A DNA stretch of 64,000 nt from Thermoplasmata archaeon (lineage in GTDB: Archaea > Thermoplasmatota > Thermoplasmata > Lutacidiplasmatales > UBA184): NCBI GenBank assembly GCA_021819135.1, contig JAKASE010000001.1, positions 157,683 through 221,682 on the forward strand, written 5' to 3'. A program made the translations under genes and the position numbers. Within the stretch, counting starts at the first letter, position 1. Every line of letters begins with the position of its first letter. The notes under the pieces were generated by a model. The model had not been told where the DNA came from. It did no database searches and saw nothing but the letters and a program-made list of their open reading frames with translations. Shown here one piece after another: positions 50,405 to 58,767 of this stretch.

Positions 50405-51154
50405 ATGCCCGTTCGACTCTGGAGTAAGAAGCAATCGTCCCGGAACGTCGCGGTGCTCTGGACGGGGGGCAAAGATTCGGCCCTTGCCCTTCACGAGGTC
50501 TGTGCCAAGGGACGGTCGGTCCCCACTCTAGTCACGTTTGCACCACGCCGAGGAACCTTTCGAGCACACCCGGTGCGCGTCATGCGCCTACAGGCCAAGG
50601 CCCTCGGGGTCCGTCATCGCGTCTTCCATCTTGGACCTCCCTATCGCGCCGCCTATCAACGGGTTTTCCGGCGGCTCCTCCGCGAAGGGATTACGGCGGT
50701 TGCCACCGGGGACATTGACCGAATCGAGAACCGCACGAACTGGGTGCGCTCAATCGCTGCGCCGATGGGCCTCGAGGTACTCATGCCACTCTGGCATCGT
50801 AGCCGAACCGGTATCCTCCGTCGACTCCGCGCGCTCGAGTTCGACGTGGTTGTCTCGTATGTAGATACCACTCGGCTCCCCGAAGATTGGGTGGGACGGC
50901 GTTTGGATTGGTCCGCGGCCAAGGAATTGGAAACGGCGTTCAGTTCCCGGGGGGTTGATCCCGCGGGTGAGAATGGAGAGTATCACACCTGGGTGCTCAA
51001 CGCGCCCCTCTTTCGTGCGCGACTCTCACTCGAGAGGCTCTCGATTGAGCGGCGTCCGAAGAGCTGCTGGCTCCGACCCGGAAGGGTAGCGCTTGCCTCA
51101 AAGCTTCCGAGGCAGAGAGGCACGAAGCACAGCAGCGGTGGCCGTCGGAAGTGA
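50405..51154 (+). CDS. PP-loop ATPase, Dph6-like (diphthine-ammonia ligase family)
   Basis: 249 residues. The PP-loop is WTGGKDSALALHE (Thr20-Ser25) and the family-specific GENGEYHTWVLNAPLF near residue 183-198 matches the Dph6/MJ0570 family, which activates diphthine for amidation of EF2. It also has VFRRLLREGITAVATGDIDR. Its GC (about 60% in sampled lines) is lower than the surroundings, and it lies in the tRNA-bounded insert, so it may be a second, acquired copy. A basic tail of about 45 residues extends past the family length. True diphthamide function is unproven. Confidence 0.8.
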   Translation: MPVRLWSKKQSSRNVAVLWTGGKDSALALHEVCAKGRSVPTLVTFAPRRGTFRAHPVRVMRLQAKALGVRHRVFHLGPPYRAAYQRVFRRLLREGITAVATGDIDRIENRTNWVRSIAAPMGLEVLMPLWHRSRTGILRRLRALEFDVVVSYVDTTRLPEDWVGRRLDWSAAKELETAFSSRGVDPAGENGEYHTWVLNAPLFRARLSLERLSIERRPKSCWLRPGRVALASKLPRQRGTKHSSGGRRK

Positions 51155-51267
51155 GCGCGCCGATGTGTCCGAATCGAGTAGTTTCGACGCACCCCCAGGG
51201 GTAGCGGTATGTCGTGCCCCTCAAGGAGACTCCCTGATCGTACCTCGCGCACGCGGGTCTGGTGATG

Positions 51268-51283
51268 GAGGTGGACACGGGGG
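51268..51283. repeat. tRNA-proximal att-like repeat
   Basis: The 16-nt GAGGTGGACACGGGGG covers the tRNA-Ala acceptor 3' strand, discriminator, and part of the T-stem. It is repeated at 49656-49671. Confidence 0.8.
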
Positions 51284-51343
51284 GATTTGAACCCCCGACC
51301 TCTGCTTTGCGAAAGCAGCGATCTTCCGCTGATCTACGTGCCC
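51272..51343 (-). tRNA. tRNA-Ala (anticodon CGC)
   Basis: Acceptor stem GGGCACG/CGTGTCC (one G-U), D-stem GATC/GATC, anticodon stem CTGCT/AGCAG with loop TTCGCAA (anticodon CGC), T-arm GGGGG-TTCAAAT-CCCCC. No CCA is encoded (CCT follows the discriminator A). A TATA-like box (GAGGATAAGC, about 51368-51377) lies 29 nt upstream. The 3' end (51268-51283) is repeated at 49656-49671, marking an integration site. Confidence 0.95.
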
Positions 51344-51492
51344 AGCGGCGCGGGCACAGGATGTCCCGCTTATCCTCTTTCCTCTCCGGACCGGCTCCCG
51401 GAGTCAGCGCGCCGCGCGCCTGGCAGTCCTTGCCCGGGACGGAAGAGGAACCGGCGGGCCGAGATGCGGTCGGTCTGGGCCACGACGAGGGA

Positions 51493-52107
51493 CTACGACG
51501 TGGCGGCTGCGGTCCCCGGGGGCGGGGGGTCGGAGGCCGCCGTCGCGCTCTTGGACCCGGTGGGGACTCCGCTTCTCGCCGGGTCCCGCGGAGTGCCGGG
51601 CGGCGGGGGGCGGTTCATCCCCGACCGCGGGCCGGCCGTACGACGGACCATGACGAGGCGGTGCTGGACCGAGTCGTAGCGGAAGAGGTCGGCGTAGCGC
51701 CCCCAGTTGACGATGTTCTGCACCGCGGCGTCGATCGGCGCGGTCGTCAGGGAGACGATCTGGTTCAGCTCCTCGTCCGACAGGCAGTGGTCGGGCGAGC
51801 CCTCGAGGGCCCGCAGGAGGGTCCGGAACAGGGTCGTCCGCTTGAGCTGGTCGCGGATGATCGACTTGCGCTCGCGAATGCTCGCCTGGACGACCCGCTT
51901 CCCGAGGTCCGAGAACGACACCCGGCCGTCCTTCACGAGGACGAGCTGGAGGACCGCGGCGAACTCGAGCGACGGCAGGATCTCGTCGATCTCAAGGTCC
52001 AGATCGTCGGCGAGGAGGGCCACGTCCTCGTCTCCCTTGTGAGAGTTCAGGAGCACGAGGAGCCCCATCATCTCGGTGGGGCTCGCTTTGGGAAAGGTGG
52101 TCGGCAC
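51493..52107 (-). CDS. standalone AAA-associated domain protein (COG4754 type)
   Basis: 204 residues. The sequence LVLLNSHKGDEDVALLADDLDLEIDEILPSLEFAAVLQLVLVKDGRVSFSDLGKRVV... and LFRTLLRALEGSPDHCLSDEELNQIV match the AAA-associated domain that is commonly fused to the C-terminus of nitrate/sulfonate-type ABC ATPases; here it is encoded separately. A Pro/Ser tail of about 50 residues follows. It is the third gene of an ABC-transporter operon (permease, ATPase, this protein). A winged-helix-like fold suggests a regulatory role. Confidence 0.8.
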   Translation of the reverse strand: MPTTFPKASPTEMMGLLVLLNSHKGDEDVALLADDLDLEIDEILPSLEFAAVLQLVLVKDGRVSFSDLGKRVVQASIRERKSIIRDQLKRTTLFRTLLRALEGSPDHCLSDEELNQIVSLTTAPIDAAVQNIVNWGRYADLFRYDSVQHRLVMVRRTAGPRSGMNRPPPPGTPRDPARSGVPTGSKSATAASDPPPPGTAAATS

Positions 52108-52144
52108 GGTCTTCCGCGGTGCGGCTCCCTACGCGAGGTGGAGC

Positions 52145-52957
52145 CTATAAGGGTTTATCCAGCGCCGGAGCACCGTTCGCCCCGGCGGAGGCCGCGGACG
52201 GCGCCCCCTCGGTGATGAGCGAGAAGACCCGGTCGGTGAGATCGTAGAACGCGGTCGACTTGCGGTCCCGGGGACGGGGGAGGTCGACCGGTACCTCCGC
52301 GAGGATGTGACCCGGGCGCCGCGAGAGCACGATCACCCGGTCCGCGAGCTCGATCGCCTCCTCGATGTTGTGCGATATGAGGAGGACCGCTTCCGGCGGG
52401 AGGGCCGGGTCCCTCCAGAGCTGGAGGACCTCGTCGCGAAGGTTGGCCGCGGTGAGGGGGTCGAGCGCGCTGAACGGCTCGTCCATGAGCAAGACGGCCG
52501 GCTCCACCGCGAGCGCCCGAGCGAGCCCGACGCGCTGGCGCATCCCGCCGGAGAGCTCCCTCGGGTACGCCTCCTGGAAGCCGTCGAGCCCGATGACGGA
52601 GATGTACCGCTCCACCTGGGGTCCGATCCGACCGGGCGACCAGCCGAGCGCCTCGAGGCCGAACGCCACGTTCTCGGACACCGTAAGCCACGGGTAGAGG
52701 GCGAAGCTCTGGAAGACCATCGCCATCTGGCGGCAGACCCCGTCGACCGGCGCGTCCCGGAAGTAGATCTGGCCGCCGGAGGGGCGGTCCAGGCCCTGGA
52801 TCAGCCGGAGCAGGGTCGACTTGCCGCATCCGGACGGCCCGACGATGGCGAGGAAGTCGGCATCCTTCACCTCGAAGGAGATGTCCTGCATGATCGCGAT
52901 CGAGCCGTGGCGCGAGGCGAAGTTCTTGTCGACGTGCTCGACCCGGATCAGCGCCAC
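52145..52957 (-). CDS. ABC transporter ATP-binding protein, nitrate/sulfonate/taurine type (TauB-like)
   Basis: 270 residues. Walker A GPSGCGKSTLL, Q-loop FQSFALYPWLTV, signature LSGGMRQR, Walker B VLLMDEPFSALD and SHNIEEAIELADRV are all present. FQSFALYPWLTV and ALDPLT are the TauB/SsuB style. GTG 52957 follows GGGAGGGCAAG, consistent with a coding start 33 nt after the permease stop. It works with the duplicated permease encoded just upstream. Confidence 0.93.
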   Translation of the reverse strand: MALIRVEHVDKNFASRHGSIAIMQDISFEVKDADFLAIVGPSGCGKSTLLRLIQGLDRPSGGQIYFRDAPVDGVCRQMAMVFQSFALYPWLTVSENVAFGLEALGWSPGRIGPQVERYISVIGLDGFQEAYPRELSGGMRQRVGLARALAVEPAVLLMDEPFSALDPLTAANLRDEVLQLWRDPALPPEAVLLISHNIEEAIELADRVIVLSRRPGHILAEVPVDLPRPRDRKSTAFYDLTDRVFSLITEGAPSAASAGANGAPALDKPL

Positions 52958-52989
52958 CTTGCCCTCCCGACCGCGGACCGCGACCCCGG

Positions 52990-54630
52990 TCAGTCGTACC
53001 GGTACTGGGTGACCGCTCGGCGGTAGAGCGGCTTCCATATGAGCTCGTTGATGGCGACGACCGTGCCGACGAGCGTCAGGAGGGCGACCGCGAGGAGCGC
53101 GTACCCCGACGCCCCCAGGTTGGTGCCGATGTCGATCAATTGACCGATCCCGAGGACGCTCAGCTGCTCGTGCTGCCCGAGACTGAGGTACTCGGCCACG
53201 ATCAGCGTGTTCCAGCCTCCGCCGAACGCCGTGATCGAACCGGTGATGAGCGCGGGGAACGTCGCGGGCAGGAGCACGCGCCGCAGGAACCGGGGGCCGC
53301 GCACCCCGTAAGCGTGGGCGGCCTCGACCAGGTCCGGCGGGACCGCGCGGATCCCGGAAAGGAGATTGAAGAACAGGTACCAGATCATGCCGGTGAGCAG
53401 CATCAGGATGGCGGCGCCTTCCGGGGTGAGGAACGGCACAAGGCCGAAGATGATCACCGGGAAGAGGGCGGTCGCGGGGAACGAGGCGACCACTTCGATG
53501 ACCGGAAGCCCGACGCGGCCCGCGAGGGAGCTGCGGGCGACCTGGATCGCGAGGGGCAGGGCGATCGCAAGGCAGATCGCATAGGCCGCGACGACCCGCA
53601 GGATCGAGGCGCCCATCGCGAGCGGGACGAGCGCGATGTCGTGCTGCTCGGTGCTCGCGATCGGCCCCCGGAAGACGTCGAAGATCGCCACGCCGAGCGC
53701 GATGAGAAGGAGCCAGAGGAGCACCAGGATCGCTCCGAGCGACAGATAGTACACGAGGGATCGGGTGCGGGCGCTGGCGGTATGACCGGGACGGGCCCGG
53801 ATCAGCGCGAGCTGGACGAACGGGGTGCTCAGTCGAGCCATCCCGGTGCGCACTCCGCGCGTGACGAACATCGTGGCCCGTCGGATCCGGCCCGAGGCAT
53901 CCCGGCCGGGGAGCGCCTCCGAGGCCTCGCCCGCCGGGGTCGTGTCATAGCGGAACCGCTCGGCCCACCGGCCGAGCGGTCGCCACACCGCGAAGTCGAG
54001 GATCGCGATGACGAGGACCAGGACGAGGATCCCCGCCAGGAACTCGGCACTGTTCCCGTCGCTCGCCGCGTAGGAGAGGTAGCTCCCGATCCCGGAGAGC
54101 GAGGTGGAGGTGCCCGTGGTGAAGATCTCCGCCTCGACCAGGAAGAACCAGCCGGCGGTCCAGGAAAGGACCGAGTTGTAGACGAGCCGGTTGACCGTCG
54201 CTGGGAACAGGACGCGCCGGAAGAGGAGGATCCCCCGGAGGCCGAAGGTGTCGGCGGCCTCCTTGAGGTCCGCCGGCAGGGTCTTCAGCGACTCGTAGAC
54301 GCCGAAGACCATGTTCCAGGCCATGGACGTGAAGATTAGGAAGACGGACGCGAAGTTCGGGCCGACGAAGCTCCCGGGGGTCGCCATCGCGAGCACGGCG
54401 ATCGCGAACGGGAAGAACCCGAGGATCGGGACGGACTGGAGGATATCGAGGACCGGGATCATGACGCGTTCGCCGCCGCGGTGGGTGGCGGCATAGTAGC
54501 CGTATCCGAGCGCGAAGCCGAGCGAGAGCGCGTAGGCGATCAGCATCCGGACGAAGGAGTACGACGTGTCGAGCACGGCGGTCGGCAGATAGGCGCCGAT
54601 CCCGCCGAGGCCACCGCCGGCGGAGACCAC
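52990..54630 (-). CDS. duplicated ABC permease (COG4986 type), N-terminus uncertain
   Basis: At least 546 residues with two binding-protein-dependent permease domains. The EAA-type loops are LKEAADTFGLRGILLFRRVLFPA (about 120-142) and LVEAAHAYGVRGPRFLRRVLLPA (about 440-462). GTG 54630 is the only ordinary start, but the frame is open upstream and encodes more of TM1 (LYVAIPLGTTALLVV). No ATG, GTG or TTG precedes it. A TATA-like CAAATAG (near 54855) and an ATG at 54833 occur in another frame, so a frameshift near the N-terminus or a rare start is likely. Anion import (for example sulfonate or nitrate) is the family role; substrate unknown. Confidence 0.8.
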   Translation of the reverse strand: MVSAGGGLGGIGAYLPTAVLDTSYSFVRMLIAYALSLGFALGYGYYAATHRGGERVMIPVLDILQSVPILGFFPFAIAVLAMATPGSFVGPNFASVFLIFTSMAWNMVFGVYESLKTLPADLKEAADTFGLRGILLFRRVLFPATVNRLVYNSVLSWTAGWFFLVEAEIFTTGTSTSLSGIGSYLSYAASDGNSAEFLAGILVLVLVIAILDFAVWRPLGRWAERFRYDTTPAGEASEALPGRDASGRIRRATMFVTRGVRTGMARLSTPFVQLALIRARPGHTASARTRSLVYYLSLGAILVLLWLLLIALGVAIFDVFRGPIASTEQHDIALVPLAMGASILRVVAAYAICLAIALPLAIQVARSSLAGRVGLPVIEVVASFPATALFPVIIFGLVPFLTPEGAAILMLLTGMIWYLFFNLLSGIRAVPPDLVEAAHAYGVRGPRFLRRVLLPATFPALITGSITAFGGGWNTLIVAEYLSLGQHEQLSVLGIGQLIDIGTNLGASGYALLAVALLTLVGTVVAINELIWKPLYRRAVTQYRYD

Positions 54631-54936
54631 GAGGAGGGCCGTGGTCCCGAGGGGGATCGCTACATAGAGGGCCGCGGCCCGGCCGCGGCCGGGGAGCGGC
54701 GCGCGAGCGCCGGAGGACCGCCGGAGCCCCCGCGAAGAGGTCCGACCCGATTGTGCGTGCGCCGTCGCGTCCTCGGAACCATAGCCTGGGCGGACCGTAC
54801 CTCGCCTCCCCCATGCGGAACCCGGAGCATGGACCGATGCGCCACTCTCCGCGTCTATTTGTCGCTATGGTCGGAACCCGGGACCACCCCGGGCCAGGGA
54901 GGAAAGCAGAGGGCCAGCCGGCCGTCCGTGCGGCAA

Positions 54937-54946
54937 CTTTTATCAA
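54937..54946 (+). promoter_or_regulatory. TATA box for the tRNA-Gln/tRNA-Leu pair
   Basis: CTTTTATC with centre about 29 nt upstream of the tRNA-Gln 5' end. No separate box is seen before tRNA-Leu, so both are likely in one transcript. Confidence 0.65.
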
Positions 54947-54969
54947 CGGTCCGACGCTGGGATTGGCGT

Positions 54970-55076
54970 AGCCCCGTGGTGTAGTGGCCAATCATGCGAG
55001 ACTCTGGATCTCGCGACGCAGGTTCGAACGCCGCGGGGGAGGCGAACCCCGACGACCGAGACTCCTGCCGGGGCTA
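54970..55076 (+). tRNA. tRNA-Gln (anticodon CTG) with a 34-nt intron in the T-loop
   Basis: Exons 54970-55028 and 55063-55076. Acceptor AGCCCCG/CGGGGCT (discriminator A), D-arm GTGT...TCAT, anticodon stem CGAGA/TCTCG with loop CTCTGGA (anticodon CTG), variable CGAC, T-stem GCAGG/CCTGC, T-loop TTCGAA+T. The intron (55029-55062) is inserted after nucleotide 59. A bulge-helix-bulge is formed by central helix TTCG/CGAG (one G-U) with bulges AAC and ACT, each cut after the second base. Noncanonical introns at 59/60 are known elsewhere in archaea. A TATA-like CTTTTATC (54937-54944) lies about 30 nt upstream. Confidence 0.88.
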
Positions 55077-55103
55077 CTCCGATCGCGTGAACGAGGTCAC
55101 TGT

Positions 55104-55248
55104 GCGGGGGTGCTCCAGCTCGGCCAAACCGTCCTTCGCGGACGGGGCTCGCGAGGCAGGGCTTAGGACCCTGTTGCCTAGGGCATGCGCCGGTTCAAAA
55201 CACCGGGCGGCGAACGTCGCCGCCGGTCGGAAACTCCGGCCCCCCGCA
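55104..55248 (+). tRNA. tRNA-Leu (anticodon TAG) with two introns (D-arm, T-loop)
   Basis: Exons 55104-55127, 55152-55199 and 55235-55248 make an 86-nt class II tRNA. Acceptor GCGGGGG/CCCCCGC, D-stem CTC/GAG, anticodon stem CAGGG/CCCTG with loop CTTAGGA (anticodon TAG), variable arm TGCC-TAG-GGCA, T-stem GCCGG/CCGGC, T-loop TTCAAA+T. Intron 1 (24 nt, 55128-55151) has a perfect BHB: central GGCC/GGCT, bulges AAA and CGC, inner hairpin CCGTCC/GGACGG. Intron 2 (35 nt, 55200-55234) is at 59/60 with a relaxed BHB (TTCA against GGAA, three pairs). It is 27 nt from the Gln gene and probably co-transcribed. Confidence 0.85.
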
Positions 55249-55280
55249 TTCCGCCCCGCGACGGGGCGAGGTCGCCTCCG

Positions 55281-56180
55281 ATGGGCGCGTTCGTGAGCCC
55301 GACCCCGGCGGAGATCCTCGCCCTCGAGCCCGAGGCCGCCGACGAGCTCCTCGAGGAGCTCGAGCGGAACGTGCCGGTGCAGCCTTCGCTCCTCCCCCTG
55401 CGAGGCGCCGAGGAGGCGTTCGTCTTCGGGGACTCGCACGGAGATTGGCGTTCGACCCAGGAACTCGTCACGCGCTGGCTCACCCTCGACCCCCCGGCGC
55501 TCCTGGTCGGGTTAGGGGACTACGTCGACCGTCATCCGGACGACTGCCCGAACGGCTCGGTGGCGAACGCCCTGTACCTGCTCAGCCTGGCCGCCCGATT
55601 CCCCCAGCGGGTCGTACTGATCCAGGGCAACCACGAGACCGCCCGCCGGCTCCCGGTCCTCCCGCGATCCCTGCCTGAGGAGATCGATGACCTCTGGGGA
55701 CCCCGCGACGACCGGTACGAGCGGCTGGTCGGACTCCTCGAGCGGGGACCGGTCGCCGCCACCACCGAGAGCGGGGTCTACCTCGCTCACGCCGGTTTCC
55801 CGCGGGAGCGGCCGCCGGGGCGCTGGGCGGGGGCGTTCGAGCGCCCGGACGACGACGCGCTCGCCGACATCGTGTGGGCCGAATGCGATGCCTCGCGCAA
55901 CCGGCGGGGAGCGGCGCCCGCTTGGGGTCGGGCGGATCTCGATCGGTTCCGGCAGGATTCCGGGCTCGGCGTCTTCCTCCGGGGACATGACCCGGATGTG
56001 GTCGGCCGACCGCTCTACGACGACCGGTGCCTCACGCTCCACACGACGCGGATCTACGAGCGCTACGGAGGGGTCATCGCGGCCCGGGTCCCCCTCGGGA
56101 GCCGGATCGATTCGGTCCGCTCCCTGTCGGTGGAGCACCTCCCCAGCGAGGGGCGATCGTACCGGTCAGCGGTCGACTAG
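55281..56180 (+). CDS. PPP-family metallophosphoesterase (Ser/Thr phosphatase-like)
   Basis: 299 residues. Motifs: FGDSHGDWRS (about 58-67), GDYVDRHPDD (about 88), GNHETARR (about 127) and later GVYLAHAGF and LRGHDPDVVGRPL. This is the PPP-phosphatase metal-site series GDxHG, GDxVDRG-like, GNHE, and two His. ATG 55281 lies in the spliced-tRNA flank. Substrate unknown; archaeal PPP enzymes act on phosphoproteins. Confidence 0.88.
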   Translation: MGAFVSPTPAEILALEPEAADELLEELERNVPVQPSLLPLRGAEEAFVFGDSHGDWRSTQELVTRWLTLDPPALLVGLGDYVDRHPDDCPNGSVANALYLLSLAARFPQRVVLIQGNHETARRLPVLPRSLPEEIDDLWGPRDDRYERLVGLLERGPVAATTESGVYLAHAGFPRERPPGRWAGAFERPDDDALADIVWAECDASRNRRGAAPAWGRADLDRFRQDSGLGVFLRGHDPDVVGRPLYDDRCLTLHTTRIYERYGGVIAARVPLGSRIDSVRSLSVEHLPSEGRSYRSAVD

Positions 56181-56746
56181 TTCCGCCGCTCCCGCGGGCG
56201 GCTCCCGGGGTCCGGACCGGCAGTCGACGGCTCGGCGCCGAAGAGCGTTCGTTCCGCCCGGAGCACCGCGTCGGGGTCACCGGCCTCCTCGTAGGCCCGG
56301 ATCCGTTCCCGGTTCACCTCGAAGAACGACCGCCCGCCGGCGAACCCGTCCAGGAGCGCACGCCCCTCGTCCTCGTGCCCGAGGATCGCGAGCGCCGCGC
56401 CGAGGGCCTCGGCCGTGTTGAGCTCGCCGACTCGGCCGTAGTGCTGGGGGTTCGTGGCGACCAGGAGGGGAAGCCTTCGCCCGTGTCCCCCGCGCGCGGA
56501 CCCGAGGCTCCTCGGGGCGAGGTGCCCTTCGGCCGAGAGGCGGTTCCAGGAGCAATCGACCGCCAGGAGGCCTCCCTGCTCCGCGACCGTCCGGTCGACC
56601 CGGGAGAGGGGCCTCGCCGCGAACGGATCGAGCACGATCGGCGCGACGCCGGCCGAGCTCCTTCGGGGCGGCTCGCTCGCCCAACCGAACCGCAGCAGGC
56701 GAGCCCCGGTGCACGCACGGGGGTGGTCGTCCCCCACCCGGATCAC
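56177..56746 (-). CDS. tsr3: rRNA aminocarboxypropyltransferase Tsr3
   Basis: 189 residues. It transfers the aminocarboxypropyl group of SAM to a modified uridine in small-subunit rRNA. The N-terminal Tsr3-type VIRVGDDHPRACTGARLLRFGWA, then VLDPFAARPLSRVD, GGLLAVDCSWNRL, PLLVATNPQHYGRVGELNTAEALGAALAILG, and FFEVNRERIRAYEEA match the family. GTG 56746 is the expected N-terminus (the family starts with this strand); an in-frame ATG at 56803 would overlap the aldolase gene. It lies 19 nt after the aldolase stop. Confidence 0.9.
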   Translation of the reverse strand: MIRVGDDHPRACTGARLLRFGWASEPPRRSSAGVAPIVLDPFAARPLSRVDRTVAEQGGLLAVDCSWNRLSAEGHLAPRSLGSARGGHGRRLPLLVATNPQHYGRVGELNTAEALGAALAILGHEDEGRALLDGFAGGRSFFEVNRERIRAYEEAGDPDAVLRAERTLFGAEPSTAGPDPGSRPRERRN

Positions 56747-56765
56747 GTACCGTCGGATCGGAGGC

Positions 56766-57740
56766 CTATCCGGGAGGTTGGGCGTACTCCCGGAAGATCT
56801 CATGGAGCTCGCGCGTCAGGCGAAGGGCGTCCGCCTTCGGGCGCTGCCATAGGTTGCGCCCGAAGATGATCCCGGTCGCCCCGGCGTCCATCGACGATCG
56901 TACCTTCTTCAGGAGCTCGGGGTCCCCCATCTTCTCCCCGCCGGAGACCAGGACGAGGGCGCGGCCGGCGCTCTCCACGACCTTGCGGAACGCCTCGTCC
57001 GGCGTGAGCCGCAGCGTGTTGTACGGGGACGGGCTGTCGGCGTCCTTCTCGGAGGCGACCGGATAGTTCAGCTTCACGATGTCCGCGCCGAGCTCGAGGG
57101 CGACCCGGGCGGCGTAGTCGACCGCGTAGAGGCTCTCCTTGCCCCCCTTCTTCGCGATCGCCTCGCCCCGCGGGTAGGCCCAGACGATCACCGGCATCCC
57201 GAACCGCTCCGCGTCCCGGCGGACCTCGAGGAACTGACGGAAGTCCCGGTCCTGGGCCGGGGAGCCGACGTAGACGGTGTATCCCACGGCGTCCGCGCCG
57301 AGCCGTACCGCGTCCTCGACCGTGCCCGTGAGCGGACTGAACGCCTGCGCGTCGGACGGTACCGCGGTCTTGCCGTTGAGCTTCAGGATGAGCGGAACGT
57401 CCCCCGCGTACTCGTGAAAGTACTTCTCGGCGAGGCCGATGTGCAGCGCGATCGCGCTGAACCGCCCCTCATGCGCGAGCTCGTACTGGTACTGCGGGTC
57501 GAGGGAGTCCGGGTTCGCAAAGAAGTCGACCGGACCGTGCTCGAGCCCCTGGTCGATCGGGAGGACGAGGAGCGTCCCGCCCCCGGGACCGTGCTCGTAG
57601 AGGAGCCGCTTGAGGCGGGTCCTCTTGCCCGGAGAGAGCCCGAGCCGGTGGAGCGGGGGTCGGGGGAACCGATGGGCCACGGTCCCGGGACCGGAAGGAT
57701 CGGACGGAACGCTCGGGGGCCGGACGCGGGCGTCGTTCAT
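56766..57740 (-). CDS. fba: class I fructose-bisphosphate aldolase, archaeal type
   Basis: 324 residues. It cleaves fructose 1,6-bisphosphate through a Schiff base. The family markers are [28 protein letters not shown], and [10 protein letters not shown] (putative Schiff-base Lys), then [17 protein letters not shown] and [18 protein letters not shown] 57740 fits a TATA-like CTTAAATCG near 57776 with a short leader. The N-terminus is extended by 25-30 Pro-rich residues. It precedes tsr3 on the same strand. Confidence 0.93.
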   Translation of the reverse strand: MNDARVRPPSVPSDPSGPGTVAHRFPRPPLHRLGLSPGKRTRLKRLLYEHGPGGGTLLVLPIDQGLEHGPVDFFANPDSLDPQYQYELAHEGRFSAIALHIGLAEKYFHEYAGDVPLILKLNGKTAVPSDAQAFSPLTGTVEDAVRLGADAVGYTVYVGSPAQDRDFRQFLEVRRDAERFGMPVIVWAYPRGEAIAKKGGKESLYAVDYAARVALELGADIVKLNYPVASEKDADSPSPYNTLRLTPDEAFRKVVESAGRALVLVSGGEKMGDPELLKKVRSSMDAGATGIIFGRNLWQRPKADALRLTRELHEIFREYAQPPG

Positions 57741-57882
57741 CGAAGCGCCTCGGCCCGAGCAGCGGCCGGCGCGATTTAAGGGTTGGTTCCCGGCCATCCG
57801 GACCGCACGTGCGGGGGGGACCGAGGCTTTATCCCGCGCGGACCGGTTTGTACCGGGACCCGGAGAACGGCTCCCGTCACCG

Positions 57883-58767
57883 ATGCGCACCCAGGTCGTC
57901 ATCGTCGCAACCGTCCTGCTCAACGGGGTGCTGTTCGCGGCGAACTTCCTCGTCGCGGAGCTCTCGGGCAGCCGCGCGGTCCTCGCCCAGGCGATCTACA
58001 CCGTGACCGACCTGGTCGGGTCGGTCCTCCTGCTCTGGGGGCTCTACGTTTCCCGGCGTCCCGCCGACTACCAGTATCCGTTCGGGCGCGGCAAGGAGCG
58101 TTTCTTCTGGGCGTTCGTCTCGATCCTCATCACGTTCACGACCGCCGGGATGCTCGCGCTCGTGACCGGAGTCGAGCAGGCGGTCTCCCCCGAGCCGATC
58201 TCGCACATCAACATCTCGCTCCTGGTCGTTGCCATCTCGGCCCTGGTCAGCCTGGGTGGGATCTGGATCACCCTGCGCGAGCTACGGATCGGCCGACAGA
58301 CCCTCCAGGCCCTCCTCGAGTCGGCGAACCAGGGGTTGAAGTCGATCTTCTTCCAGGACCTCGTCACCGTCGCAGGATGCATCGTGGCCCTCGCCGGGCT
58401 CGCGATCGTCTACCGCACCCACGCCGACGCGATCGACGGAGTGACGGCCGCGATCGAGGGGATCCTCCTGATCTCGACCGGCTTCATCCTGACCGCGGAG
58501 AGCCGCGAGTACCTCATCGGCCGCGCGCTCGCGCCCGACGTGGCCCGGCGCGTGCTCGGCCTGGTCGAAACGGACCCGCGCGTGGCCCGGGTTCGGAGCC
58601 TGCAGTCGATGCTTCTCGGCCCGGAGGATGCCCTCCTCGCCCTCCGGATCAACTTCCGCGACGGGCTGACCACCGACCAGATCGAGCGGGCGATCGACGA
58701 TGTGAGCCTGATCCTGAAGGGCCACTACCCGATGCTGCGGCACATCGTCATCGAGCCGGAGTCCTGA
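57883..58767 (+). CDS. cation diffusion facilitator (CDF) family transporter, atypical metal site
   Basis: 294 residues with six TM helices (about 6-28, 36-54, 78-100, 110-130, 165-182 and 190-208) and a cytoplasmic C-terminal domain ([28 protein letters not shown]). The TM2 motif is [14 protein letters not shown] (Tyr in place of the usual His/Asp) and TM5 [12 protein letters not shown], so the usual paired His/Asp metal site is only partly kept, as in ZnT9-like CDFs. ATG 57883 lies downstream of a TATA-like GGCTTTATC (57826-57834). Metal unknown. Confidence 0.85.
   Translation: MRTQVVIVATVLLNGVLFAANFLVAELSGSRAVLAQAIYTVTDLVGSVLLLWGLYVSRRPADYQYPFGRGKERFFWAFVSILITFTTAGMLALVTGVEQAVSPEPISHINISLLVVAISALVSLGGIWITLRELRIGRQTLQALLESANQGLKSIFFQDLVTVAGCIVALAGLAIVYRTHADAIDGVTAAIEGILLISTGFILTAESREYLIGRALAPDVARRVLGLVETDPRVARVRSLQSMLLGPEDALLALRINFRDGLTTDQIERAIDDVSLILKGHYPMLRHIVIEPES

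Larger units (their letters stand above)
49652..51283. mobile_element. small integrated element remnant bounded by tRNA-Ala-derived att repeats
   Basis: The 1.6 kb between two copies of the tRNA-Ala 3' end is lower in GC by sampled lines (about 58-62% versus about two thirds around it) and carries hicB, frameshifted hicA and a Dph6-like gene. There is no integrase or transposase. The layout (tRNA intact at one end, truncated 3' copy at the other) is that of archaeal elements integrated at tRNA 3' ends. The missing integrase suggests a remnant or a cargo satellite. Confidence 0.65.

Noticed and set aside
54970-55076. tRNA-Gln as a pseudogene because of the mismatched T-stem
   Set aside because: Removing the 34-nt intron restores a perfect T-arm and acceptor stem with a BHB motif.
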